From positions 1-28,506 of the IMG/VR virus record IMGVR_UViG_3300009106_000021: DNA of 28,506 bases. One strand, written 5' to 3'. The notes beneath the pieces were generated by a model. It saw only the letters and a program-made list of their open reading frames with translations, did no database searches and was not told where the DNA came from. This stretch comes from a virus. Made by a program: the position numbers and the translations under genes. Within the stretch, counting starts at the first letter, position 1, and each line of letters starts with the position of its first letter. This document shows positions 1 through 8,444 of the stretch, one piece after another.

Positions 1-1211
1 GCAACAACAAATGCTGTATTAGTATCAATTGTTACTAAGCCATCTCCATTTGGTGTTAGTGTTAAACCACCGTCAGAGTTGATAGCAGAAATAGTATTGC
101 CATCATGACGCATATTATCAACATCTAATGTACCAGTTACTTGTAATGTTGTACCATTGAATGTTAAATTAGCAGAGTCTTCAATCTCTCCACCAGGGCC
201 AGCAATAAGAACTCTATTATCTGTTAAGTCTACAACTTTTAATGTAGCAATAGTTGCAGAAGTATTTACATCTAAAGAACCCGTAATATGTTGATCACCA
301 TTTAAATATAGCGTTGAACCATCATAAGTTAAATCAGCTGAATCTTCTAATTCACCACCAGCACCAACAAATACCATTCTATCATTTGTTAAGTCCTGAA
401 CATTTAATGAATCAACAGTTAGTTGAGCATCAATGTTTGTAGCACCACCAATTTGTACTGTACCAGAAGTAGTAGTATTACCAGTTACTGTTAGTAGAGT
501 ACCGTCGAATGTAAAGTTACCTGAGTCTTCAATCTCTCCACCAGCACCAACAATAACAACACGGTTATTAGTTAGGTCTTCAACGTTAAGTGAAGCTAAA
601 GTAGATTGGCCATCAACGTGTAATGTACCATTAACTAAAGCATTACCAGTAGTTGTTTGGTTACCATTAAGTGTTAATAGTGTACCATCGAATGTTAAAT
701 CAGCACTATCTTCTACTTCACCTGAAACACCAGCTAATAAAACTCTGTTGTTTGTAAGATCCGTTACATTTAATGAAGCTAATGTAGTTTGTCCAGTAAA
801 TGCTGATGTACCTGATACTGTAAAGTTACCAACAATATTAGTTGTAGCTTGTACGTTAAATTCACCAGTACCGTTAGGGTTAACTGTTAAGTCACCATTG
901 GTATTAGTTGTTGTAATATCATTACCGTCAATAGTAATGTTATCAATATTGATTAAATCAATTTTATTATCAGAACCTGTAATGATTGCATGATTTGCAA
1001 TTGTCTTACCAAAGTCTACTGATGAAGCTTTTAATTGATCTGTATAAAATTTACCACCGATTGCAATTGGATCAATAACACCACCGTTATCCCAACCAAT
1101 CCATAGTTTGTCGCTTATATAAGAATAAGCCTGTTCGCCTTGAGCTAATGCATTACTTGCAGGTTGTGCATTGGCCAGGGAGAACTTAGTTACAATTACT
1201 GTACCTGACAT
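1..1211 (-). CDS. Repeat-rich tail-fibre-like virion protein (3' end outside window)
   Basis: This reading frame starts at ATG 1211 behind a strong ribosome binding site (AAGGAGAGACAAAT) and stays open for 403 codons to the left edge, so the C-terminus is missing. The N-terminus has a short conserved-looking segment with the words KLWIGWDNGG and IGGKFYTDQL, which I associate with fibre or structural proteins of marine T4-like phages. After an IDNITIDGN segment come at least four copies of a unit containing LASLNVxDLTNNRVxxxGxxGEIEDSxxLTFDGTLL, spaced 61, 61 and 55 residues apart. The composition (Asn, Thr, Gly, Asp, Val) and repeats suggest an elongated beta-rich trimeric fibre. It is the last gene of the baseplate/fibre operon in this window. 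The role is inferred from composition, repeats and context; there is no enzymatic motif. Confidence 0.75.
   Translation of the reverse strand, partial: MSGTVIVTKFSLANAQPASNALAQGEQAYSYISDKLWIGWDNGGVIDPIAIGGKFYTDQLKASSVDFGKTIANHAIITGSDNKIDLINIDNITIDGNDITTTNTNGDLTVNPNGTGEFNVQATTNIVGNFTVSGTSAFTGQTTLASLNVTDLTNNRVLLAGVSGEVEDSADLTFDGTLLTLNGNQTTTGNALVNGTLHVDGQSTLASLNVEDLTNNRVVIVGAGGEIEDSGNFTFDGTLLTVTGNTTTSGTVQIGGATNIDAQLTVDSLNVQDLTNDRMVFVGAGGELEDSADLTYDGSTLYLNGDQHITGSLDVNTSATIATLKVVDLTDNRVLIAGPGGEIEDSANLTFNGTTLQVTGTLDVDNMRHDGNTISAINSDGGLTLTPNGDGLVTIDTNTAFVV
197..790 (-). repeat. Four degenerate tandem repeats in the fibre-like gene
   Basis: The codon for the Arg of the DLTNNRV motif (Asp-Arg in one copy) falls at 744-746, 561-563, 378-380 and 213-215. 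The spacings are 183, 183 and 165 bp, all multiples of three, so the repeat is a protein-level unit of 61, 61 and 55 residues. The DNA has diverged but the motif order (ASLNV, DLTNNRV, GEIEDS, LTFDGT) is kept. Confidence 0.85.
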
Positions 1212-1267
1212 ATTTGTCTCTCCTTAAATTAAATTAAATTTACCAAGCGTGTTGCAATGCATGTGCA

Positions 1268-1480
1268 TTAAAAACTACCGCCAATTACCAAAACATTAGG
1301 ATTCTCAACTCTGCCTTGTACTTTAAAGGTTTGAGTTACATCATCCCAAATAATCACCGAACCATCTGCCCTGTTAGTTGTATCTACATCTACCAGTTCA
1401 CTCAATTTTTGTGTGGGTGTATAGGCCATTTGTTTAGCCTGGATAGATCTTTGTGGACCTATTTTTCCTTTTAGCGCCAT
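1268..1480 (-). CDS. Small virion-associated protein, 70 aa
   Basis: This is a 70-residue protein with a basic N-terminal half (MALKGKIGPQRSIQAKQ) followed by a sequence with SELVDVDTTNRADGSVIIWDD, which looks like a small beta-structured domain. Its ATG overlaps the stop codon of the upstream Ig-like gene by one base, so the two are probably co-translated. It lies in the fibre end of the late operon, between the Ig-like protein and the repeat-rich fibre-like protein. A minor structural component or fibre adaptor is plausible from position only. I do not recognise a named family. Confidence 0.7.
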   Translation of the reverse strand: MALKGKIGPQRSIQAKQMAYTPTQKLSELVDVDTTNRADGSVIIWDDVTQTFKVQGRVENPNVLVIGGSF

Positions 1481-1818
1481 TATAAGCTCCTAGTTACACC
1501 CGGTAATACTTCTACTTGTCCTTCTACTATACGAGTAATTTCCATAGTAGGACTTCTTACTTCAATATCATACACATATCTTCCTGGCTTCATTACATTT
1601 GTTACTGCGTTTGGTATAGTAATATTAACTACACCTGAAGCAGCATTAGTAATCACCACAACAAAATCGTAATGTGCACTGGAAGTATATGTTTTTCTAA
1701 TCTCACCAGCACCAATATAGCCGGTTAGATCTGCTGGGTTGCCAGTAGAATCTTCTACAGTTATTTGTGTAGAGAAGTCTGAACCTTGGTCAACCGTTAA
1801 ATTTGAATATATTGCCAT
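1480..1818 (-). CDS. Ig-like / BppU-N-like small structural protein
   Basis: This 112-residue protein has the pattern of a small beta-sandwich domain found in fibre and receptor-binding regions of many phages. An N-terminal strand (YSNLTVDQGSDFSTQITV) leads to the words DLTGY and IRKTY, then a GVVNITIPNA segment, PGRYVYDIEV, and a final IVEGQVEVLPGVT strand. This order resembles the N-terminal domain of baseplate upper proteins (BppU-like). It may link fibres to the baseplate or decorate them. There is no Shine-Dalgarno before the ATG. Instead, a TATAAATA late-promoter box (1824-1831, minus strand) lies five bases upstream, so the gene may be read from a leaderless late mRNA. The fold call rests on motif order, not on an alignment. 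Confidence 0.75.
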   Translation of the reverse strand: MAIYSNLTVDQGSDFSTQITVEDSTGNPADLTGYIGAGEIRKTYTSSAHYDFVVVITNAASGVVNITIPNAVTNVMKPGRYVYDIEVRSPTMEITRIVEGQVEVLPGVTRSL

Positions 1819-1823
1819 ATAGT

Positions 1824-1831
1824 TATTTATA
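1824..1831 (-). promoter_or_regulatory. T4-type late promoter box (TATAAATA), 5 nt before ATG
   Basis: The minus strand reads TATAAATA ACTAT ATG. In T4 late promoters this octamer covers roughly -13 to -6, which would put transcription start on or beside the A of the ATG at 1818. No Shine-Dalgarno is visible. Confidence 0.6.
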
Positions 1832-1833
1832 TA

Positions 1834-3270
1834 TTAGAACACTTGTGTTCCATTTACATCATAAACTGCTAAACTATTTGTGAAGTTTAGCTTACCTGAC
1901 GTATCATTATAATTAACATCCATACCTGATTCAGTATTACCCGTCACCATAGAACCAACAGTATCTTGAATATATTCTAATAAGTCAGTAATAGCCGAAG
2001 TAGGAATTGAATTAGATCCTGAAGCAGTATTAATGGTAATTGAACCTAGGTTAGTCATTGTTGCTGAACCTGTTACCGCACCTGTAATAGATATAGTAGG
2101 ATCGGAAACGTTAAAGTTCATCTTACCTGCAGTATCATCATATGTTACATTAATACCTGATTCAGAATTAGGATTTGATACCATTGTACCAACAATATCT
2201 TGAACCTCTTCGGTGAAGTTATCAATATTACTTGTTGTATGGTTATGACCATCATCAGCAATTGCTAAAGTAATTTTATTAGTACTATCATTATAAACAG
2301 CAGTAATACCACCAGACTCGGAATTGTTAGTAAATGATGAACCAATTTGATCAGAAAGATATTCAGTAAATGTAAAGCCAGAAGCATCATATATAGTTTC
2401 TGAACCAATAATAATATCATCAGAAAATGTAGTTGTACCTGTATGTTCAATGTTAGCCGAAATTTCAGCAGTACCACCTGTGGATGAATTAAGAATATAT
2501 CTATCATCTGTATCTTGCCCATCAATTCTTAATGTATCAACATTAATAGTACCATTTACATCTATCTTATATGAAGCATGTGATGCTTTACCAACACCTA
2601 TTCTCTGTTGATTATCAACTGTAATTGCTGTACCCGCGCCAACACCTAAGTTTAAAGTTGTTGTTGCCCCAATACCACCATCAGCAACTAATGAACCTGT
2701 CATTGTATCGCCAGTGGCATTTACAAAGTCAGTACCTAAGTTATCTTGAACACCTTTAATTGAATTTAAAGCAGCTACAATTGTAGCATCAGAACCATTG
2801 TAAGAATCCCAATCACCAATATCAGTATCAATAGCAGCTATATCAATATCATTATTAGTAATATTAGTTTGAATAGCAGCAATGTCAATATCATTAGTTT
2901 CTAATCTAGCAAAGTGGGCATTGAAAATATCAACCGCGGCTGTTTCTGTACCATCATAACCAGTTAATGAACTTGTCAATAGATCAATACCAGCCGTAGT
3001 AGCAATGGTATCGATATCTGATTTGGCATCATTAACTGCAGTAGTTAAATTATTATTACCACCATATAAAGTAGATGTATCACCAATCCAAGCAGCCTGA
3101 TTAGTTGTATCAATTCTTAATTCATTTAATGATGATATAATACTTTCATCACCAGCAACACCGGCAAGATTTAATGCATCAATATCACCAATCGCAGCAC
3201 CAATCTCATTATCTTTTACTCTCCATTGTTCGAAAGTATCTGTTAGTGCAATATTAACTATATTTGGCAT
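1834..3270 (-). CDS. Tail-fibre-like structural protein, 478 aa
   Basis: The protein begins MPNIVNIALTDTFEQWRVKDNEI, an N-terminus I associate with fibre proteins of marine T4-like phages, where this end attaches to the baseplate. Residues of the first third form heptad-like segments (DIDIAAIQTNITNNDIDIAAID), suggesting a trimeric coiled coil. The middle has DTMTGSL and QRIGVGKASHASYKIDVNGTI, words common in phage fibre shafts. The C-terminal third carries three copies of a unit of the type QDxVGxMV...ESGIxVxYxDTxGKxNF (DNA about 1870-2370). A ribosome binding site (GAGAAATAAT) precedes the ATG. It probably forms a short fibre or an adhesin-like shaft; receptor specificity cannot be read from the sequence. 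Confidence 0.75.
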   Translation of the reverse strand: MPNIVNIALTDTFEQWRVKDNEIGAAIGDIDALNLAGVAGDESIISSLNELRIDTTNQAAWIGDTSTLYGGNNNLTTAVNDAKSDIDTIATTAGIDLLTSSLTGYDGTETAAVDIFNAHFARLETNDIDIAAIQTNITNNDIDIAAIDTDIGDWDSYNGSDATIVAALNSIKGVQDNLGTDFVNATGDTMTGSLVADGGIGATTTLNLGVGAGTAITVDNQQRIGVGKASHASYKIDVNGTINVDTLRIDGQDTDDRYILNSSTGGTAEISANIEHTGTTTFSDDIIIGSETIYDASGFTFTEYLSDQIGSSFTNNSESGGITAVYNDSTNKITLAIADDGHNHTTSNIDNFTEEVQDIVGTMVSNPNSESGINVTYDDTAGKMNFNVSDPTISITGAVTGSATMTNLGSITINTASGSNSIPTSAITDLLEYIQDTVGSMVTGNTESGMDVNYNDTSGKLNFTNSLAVYDVNGTQVF

Positions 3271-3271
3271 A

Positions 3272-3466
3272 TTATTTCTCTAATAATTGTTTTAATAAAT
3301 CTTTAATCTCTGAAACATCATTTTCCAATTGATTAATACGATTCTGATCTTTTTCAAATTTCTTTTTTGCTTCCTTTGCAATACCTGCATTAGTCCTATT
3401 CTTATTTATAATAGCACCCGAAGATGGATCCCTATATAAATCAGCATGTCCCTTTACTGGTATCAT
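3272..3466 (-). CDS. Small coiled-coil protein, 64 aa
   Basis: This 64-residue protein starts MIPVKGHADLYRDPSSGAII, a segment typical of a short conserved protein found beside structural genes in T4-like marine phages. It ends in a predicted coiled coil (about residues 30-64: alternating I/L/V positions in NRINQLENDVSEIKDLLKQL). Its ATG overlaps the stop of the 1655-aa gene as ATGA, so translation is likely coupled. It may be a small adaptor or assembly helper for the fibre-like proteins on either side. The function is not known and the suggestion rests on position and shape. Confidence 0.7.
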   Translation of the reverse strand: MIPVKGHADLYRDPSSGAIINKNRTNAGIAKEAKKKFEKDQNRINQLENDVSEIKDLLKQLLEK

Positions 3467-6400
3467 GCTTGTAAAGCAATAGCCCTTAAGCTTTGTACTG
3501 ATGGAACCTTTGATGTTGTTTGTGATGTAAATACAATCTTAATAGCAAACAAAGTAAATTCATTAACATCAATAGTATATTCCATTTCAGTATAATCACC
3601 AGCATCAGAATATGGTATTGTTAATGGGGCTTCAACCCAATTTAAAGTATCAAAGGTACTTGATTCAGAACCAGTCTTATGATATACTTGTACATTAGTA
3701 AATGATGGTCTATTAACATCTAAATAAAGTTTAAGTTGATCTGATGAATCATCCAATTGAACTGTTTTAGTTAAATATTTAGAAAGAACAGAACCTTTAG
3801 TTGGGTCAGTTTCGTCAAAGTAATTAGCAACAACATTATGTCCAGCCGTGGTAGTAGCAGCAGGGTTATCAATTCTATTTGAAATAGTAATAACAGAACA
3901 TCTATCCATATCTACAACCGGAGACAAATTATCTTTAGTTGAAGTGAATATACCATTAAGCTCCAACGAAGGAGTTGAACCTTGTTTAATAATCTTAGGT
4001 GCTTGTGGAGTATAGTTCTCATTAATGATAATAGGTAAATATGTAGAACCAAGTAGACCTGTATCTTCCATTGAATCTTTAATACCCCAAACCATACCAG
4101 TATTAGGTAATGTAACTTCCTGTACTAATGGATACACTGTATTAAATGCCAGGTTTTGTGTGGCTGTGACTGTATTATTACCATCAATACCAGTACCAGA
4201 AGCATTACTTGAACATGTAATAGTATATCTATCACGTTCAACAGCTGAAATAGTATGAGTATCAGTAACTTCTGAAGTTGGAATACCATTAATAGAAGCA
4301 ATATTTTCATCAACATCGATTGTTACTGAATCACCATCAGACATACCATGGTTTCTATGAGACACAATAATTTCAGACGAACCATTAGTTGTTTGGAATG
4401 GATCATTTTCTAATGCTCTAGTAGGTAACTCTTTATTCTTAAGAACAAGAGAAGCTTCAGCCGAAGTATCAAATACTGCACGATTCAACACGAATGTTAA
4501 GTCTTTATTTTGATCCGGAGTCCATGTTGAAGCATTCTGTGATTTAAACATAACACCATTATATGGTTGTTTAGAGATTCTATTACCTTCTTCATCTTCT
4601 TCACCAATCTCTGCATATTGAACCATGTACTCATTTGAATTAGCCATAACAACAAAACAATATTCAATATTATCTTGTAAATAAACAGGTGAGTCAAATG
4701 TAAATGTAGTAGAGGTTCCATCAACATTTACATCAGAAGCATTAACTGTTGTGTCTGAGAAAGGAATAACTTCCTGGGTAGGAATACCTTGGTCCATTTT
4801 TCTAAATTGAATTTGAACTGGAATGTTTTCATCTTTAGTAGTAAAGAATATTTCAAGAGATGTAACAAATACACCACCATCATTATCCAATAGAATAGAT
4901 TGTGCAAGAGGATCACCCCAATTCATTGTCCATTCTCTTCTTCGAGAAGTTGAAGTAGAAGTAATTACCCTTGAATCAGATACATTTGTTCTTTGAATTG
5001 AAGGTACACGAGTAGAGATAACTACATTTTCTTTAGTCTCAATAAGACCTTTTGCAGAATATGTAGTTGCCGCGGATGTACCAGTTTCTTCTTCATTATT
5101 AGTAGATGAATCAGTCAATAAGAATGTTTTATCACCAGTCTTAAAGTTTAATGATGGGTTATTAGGTACAAAGAATGAACCAGATAAATTACCATTAGCA
5201 TCTGTAATTAATGTAGTAGAACCACCCGGAAAACTTGTATTATTATTAACACCAACCGAAGGTGTTACACTCGATGGTTGTGTTGATACATAATCAGCCA
5301 CAGATATATCATCAAAGAATGCAAACACTTCAGTATTAGGTCTTAATCTTGTTGCATTAAATGTAACAATACGTGATCTCATAAATGGTGCGAAGTTAAC
5401 TTCAACAACCCTATCACCAATATTTGTATTTACTGTTTCAGTACCAATAGATGTTCTAACACCTGATCTACCTTGGTTTCTTGTAGTAGTGGTAGTAGTA
5501 ATTCTATCACGTCTCCACCATCTAGAATCTGTTCTTGATGTAGTTGATCTACCAGTCCAATTAGTTCGCCAAGAGTTCCATACAGTACCTGTTGCAACTG
5601 ACTGATCAGCAATATCTCTCATTGCATCAAATATACCATCTTGGTTAACAACAACCTGTGGTCTTTGGTCAGTATCTTTCCACTCATCAGAGCTTGGTGA
5701 TAATGCAACAGAACCTGTCCAGTTAAATACATCAAATGGATTAACATTAATTGTACCAGAGGATTGCGTTTGTGATATAACTGCCTTTGTTGTATATGGA
5801 AGGGTTACTAAGTCACCAGTCTTTTGAGTGGTGGATGAAGCATCATAATCCATACCAATATTACCTTCAGAGAATAAAGGTCTTAATGCACCAGAATCTC
5901 TATCAATACCTGCTTTAAATTCAGTTGAAGATGCTCTTGCAATGTTAGTAGAAGTAAATGAATCAACAAGGAAGCCTGACTTCCATCTGTCCATACCATT
6001 AGAGCCAAGAATTTGTTTATTCTCTGCTTCTTTCTCTAATAGGTTAAGAGTAGTATAATACTCAAGGTTACCAATACGACGATCAAGCTTACCAATGTCA
6101 CGCATTGTGTATCTTCTATTGTCAATATATTTAATAGTAACTTCTTCCGGATTTAATGTATAGGCCGGAACAAATAAGTGATATAATACCATTGCATCTT
6201 TAGGTGTGCCTGGGTCTTTAGGATCAAGATCCGATACACCTTCAAGTACACCAAAGTCACCATCTTTATCTAAATAAACTTTATCAATTCTATTTAAGTA
6301 GTATTGGATGTCTGTTTCAAATTGTGTATCTGGTCTAGGAGTGTTAGACACTGAAGCACCATTACCCGTAAAGTTACCACCACCATTGTTCATACGAGGT

Positions 6401-8430
6401 CTAAAGTCTACGGCTGATCTTAATTCGATACCGCCATGACTTGGAATATCTTCATAGTTAGCTTGACCAGTATATGAATCAATTGTAAAGAAGTCGCCGG
6501 TACCATGATCGAAGTAATCATACACAACATCTAAGTCATCATTAATTACATAGTTAGTTGTTACTTTAAGTGTTATAGTACCTACACCATAATGTGTATC
6601 AGTTTGGCCATTATTAAAGTCAAAGTGATCAGTCACATCCTGGCCTGAAGTAGCTTCCTGAATAGACACAATACGTAATACATCACAATGGTCTAAATTA
6701 ACCGGTGATGTAAAGTCACCAGATTGTGGTAGTTGAACTCCTTGGTTAGACACAAGTGTTTTTGTCTTATGTTCTAATGTTCTGTTTGTTGGAGCAATAA
6801 GAGTTAAGTAATCTTGATCAATAGTTTGGTCAATCCCTGTAATAGTTACTTGAGGAGGGGTATTAGCATTATCAATTGTAATATCACCCGATGTAAATGG
6901 TACAATAAAACCAGTATCATTATTAGATAATATCCAGTTCGATGTGTCATATCCACCAAATGTTTCATTAGCTAATGAAGCAAGGAAAGATACTTGATTT
7001 GAAGCAACTTGTGATGTACCAATAACTCTATTTGTTTCAAAACGATAGTTAAAATCTGCCGGATTGTTTTCATCAAGTTCGGCTGAACATGTTTTAATTC
7101 TTGTATATGGTAATGCATATACTAATGTATCAGAAGCCAAGTTATAACCTTCAATAGCTGAAGCATTAAATGAGCTCGAAGGTGAATCAATTGACACAGC
7201 ACCAGTAATAGTACCTGTTAAATCAAATACATGTAATCTATAATGACCAGATGTAGGTAATGCTTGCATTGATCTAATTCTAGCTGTACCTGTTTGAGTA
7301 CCACCAACATCTAATAGTTGTACTGTATTATAATTATCAATTTCAGGTAACGATGTAATACCAGACACATCAATATAGTTATTATGTGTTACCTCAACAA
7401 CTTTATCTGTGGCTAAGTCTACTTCTCTTGCTTTATTAACATCAACATTTGTAGTGTTTAATGTTTGAATTTCATAGCCTCTTACATAAGCCTTCGAGGG
7501 TTCAATACCAATACTTAATTTAGTACTATCACCATCAACATTGTCTTTCATTTGTGCAGGGAATGGGTTAACTGTATAGTTACCACTCTCATCAAATGTT
7601 CTTCTTGCCATTGTATCTTCAATTATGGCATAATCTGTTGTTCTTGCATGCTTAGCAATAGAACCATTTTCAAGTCTTGCAAGTAATACAAAGTTACCTG
7701 TATTAGCATTGTTTGCTTGTTTAGTTAATGTTGTAGTAATTGAATATCTGTGGGCACCAGGTGCAGATTCATTAGGGGTACCTTGGGCATTATCATTTAA
7801 TGATGCATCATCACCTGCTCCTACAATTGATTCAGTAACTTTTAAACCAACATCATACGATACCGTAGTACTATATTTAGAAAGTACAATTGTAGCCTTC
7901 TTAACAATAACAAAATGTTTCTTAATGTAATATATACCATCATCAACAGATACTAGGGAACCAAAGCCACTTGAAGCTACTGTTGCTGTTAAGCTTGATG
8001 GGCCAGTTAAAGAAGTACCATCAACAAACTTATCAGAACCTGAAACATAATTAACAAATAATGTTACTGGGTCTGTATCAGTTGCTGCTTCGGCGTGCAC
8101 AACCTTTACTGTTGAAGTTCCATTAGTAAATTCTGATCCAATTAGATCTGACATATTAGTTGTATTAACCGCGGATAATTTTAAGTAATCAATCTTATTA
8201 TATACTGAAACTCCACCTGGAATTACAATTGAACCTTCTTTAAACATATGATCACCAACAGATGATACTTGGTTTTGAAGCATTGATTGTAATTGAGTTA
8301 ACTCTCTTGCTTGAACAGCATGCTCAGGTCTAAAAAGAATTTTATTATATTTTTCTTTTGGAGTTAATCCATCCGCAGTGGGTGTATTATAATCATCCCA
8401 ATATGGTTCAATGTTAAACTTAATTGCCAT
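3463..8430 (-). CDS. Giant DUF4815-type baseplate/fibre structural protein, 1655 aa
   Basis: This is the largest gene in the window. The N-terminus (YWDDYNTPTADGLTPKEKYNKILFRP, then AVQARELTQLQSMLQ and a GDHMFKEGSIVIPGG stretch) matches my memory of the DUF4815 family of large virion proteins in marine T4-like and SPO1-like phages. The rest is mostly beta-rich with Ser/Thr/Asn/Asp, and has an unusual tract at about residues 955-1010 rich in Arg, Trp and Thr (WRTNWTGRSTTSR, then RWWRRDR and a run of six Thr). It follows gp8, where T4 has the gp9-gp12 fibre-attachment genes, none of which I can recognise here. It may replace some of them as a baseplate-periphery or fibre-bearing protein. The ribosome binding site is AGGAATAACAA. 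The structural role is well supported; the exact position in the virion is inference. Confidence 0.8.
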   Translation of the reverse strand: MAIKFNIEPYWDDYNTPTADGLTPKEKYNKILFRPEHAVQARELTQLQSMLQNQVSSVGDHMFKEGSIVIPGGVSVYNKIDYLKLSAVNTTNMSDLIGSEFTNGTSTVKVVHAEAATDTDPVTLFVNYVSGSDKFVDGTSLTGPSSLTATVASSGFGSLVSVDDGIYYIKKHFVIVKKATIVLSKYSTTVSYDVGLKVTESIVGAGDDASLNDNAQGTPNESAPGAHRYSITTTLTKQANNANTGNFVLLARLENGSIAKHARTTDYAIIEDTMARRTFDESGNYTVNPFPAQMKDNVDGDSTKLSIGIEPSKAYVRGYEIQTLNTTNVDVNKAREVDLATDKVVEVTHNNYIDVSGITSLPEIDNYNTVQLLDVGGTQTGTARIRSMQALPTSGHYRLHVFDLTGTITGAVSIDSPSSSFNASAIEGYNLASDTLVYALPYTRIKTCSAELDENNPADFNYRFETNRVIGTSQVASNQVSFLASLANETFGGYDTSNWILSNNDTGFIVPFTSGDITIDNANTPPQVTITGIDQTIDQDYLTLIAPTNRTLEHKTKTLVSNQGVQLPQSGDFTSPVNLDHCDVLRIVSIQEATSGQDVTDHFDFNNGQTDTHYGVGTITLKVTTNYVINDDLDVVYDYFDHGTGDFFTIDSYTGQANYEDIPSHGGIELRSAVDFRPRMNNGGGNFTGNGASVSNTPRPDTQFETDIQYYLNRIDKVYLDKDGDFGVLEGVSDLDPKDPGTPKDAMVLYHLFVPAYTLNPEEVTIKYIDNRRYTMRDIGKLDRRIGNLEYYTTLNLLEKEAENKQILGSNGMDRWKSGFLVDSFTSTNIARASSTEFKAGIDRDSGALRPLFSEGNIGMDYDASSTTQKTGDLVTLPYTTKAVISQTQSSGTINVNPFDVFNWTGSVALSPSSDEWKDTDQRPQVVVNQDGIFDAMRDIADQSVATGTVWNSWRTNWTGRSTTSRTDSRWWRRDRITTTTTTRNQGRSGVRTSIGTETVNTNIGDRVVEVNFAPFMRSRIVTFNATRLRPNTEVFAFFDDISVADYVSTQPSSVTPSVGVNNNTSFPGGSTTLITDANGNLSGSFFVPNNPSLNFKTGDKTFLLTDSSTNNEEETGTSAATTYSAKGLIETKENVVISTRVPSIQRTNVSDSRVITSTSTSRRREWTMNWGDPLAQSILLDNDGGVFVTSLEIFFTTKDENIPVQIQFRKMDQGIPTQEVIPFSDTTVNASDVNVDGTSTTFTFDSPVYLQDNIEYCFVVMANSNEYMVQYAEIGEEDEEGNRISKQPYNGVMFKSQNASTWTPDQNKDLTFVLNRAVFDTSAEASLVLKNKELPTRALENDPFQTTNGSSEIIVSHRNHGMSDGDSVTIDVDENIASINGIPTSEVTDTHTISAVERDRYTITCSSNASGTGIDGNNTVTATQNLAFNTVYPLVQEVTLPNTGMVWGIKDSMEDTGLLGSTYLPIIINENYTPQAPKIIKQGSTPSLELNGIFTSTKDNLSPVVDMDRCSVITISNRIDNPAATTTAGHNVVANYFDETDPTKGSVLSKYLTKTVQLDDSSDQLKLYLDVNRPSFTNVQVYHKTGSESSTFDTLNWVEAPLTIPYSDAGDYTEMEYTIDVNEFTLFAIKIVFTSQTTSKVPSVQSLRAIALQA

Positions 8431-8444
8431 TTGTTATTCCTAAT

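Noticed and set aside
433-993. Plus-strand ORF of 186 aa
   Set aside because: It lies antisense to the repeat-rich fibre-like gene, which has a strong ribosome binding site and meaningful repeats; its Val/Pro/Ser composition is a shadow of the repeats.
2265-2525. Leu/Ile-rich minus-strand ORF, 86 aa, and similar ones at 4125-4316, 4497-4916 and 14535-14723
   Set aside because: They lie in alternate frames of the large structural genes and have biased hydrophobic composition typical of out-of-frame reading.
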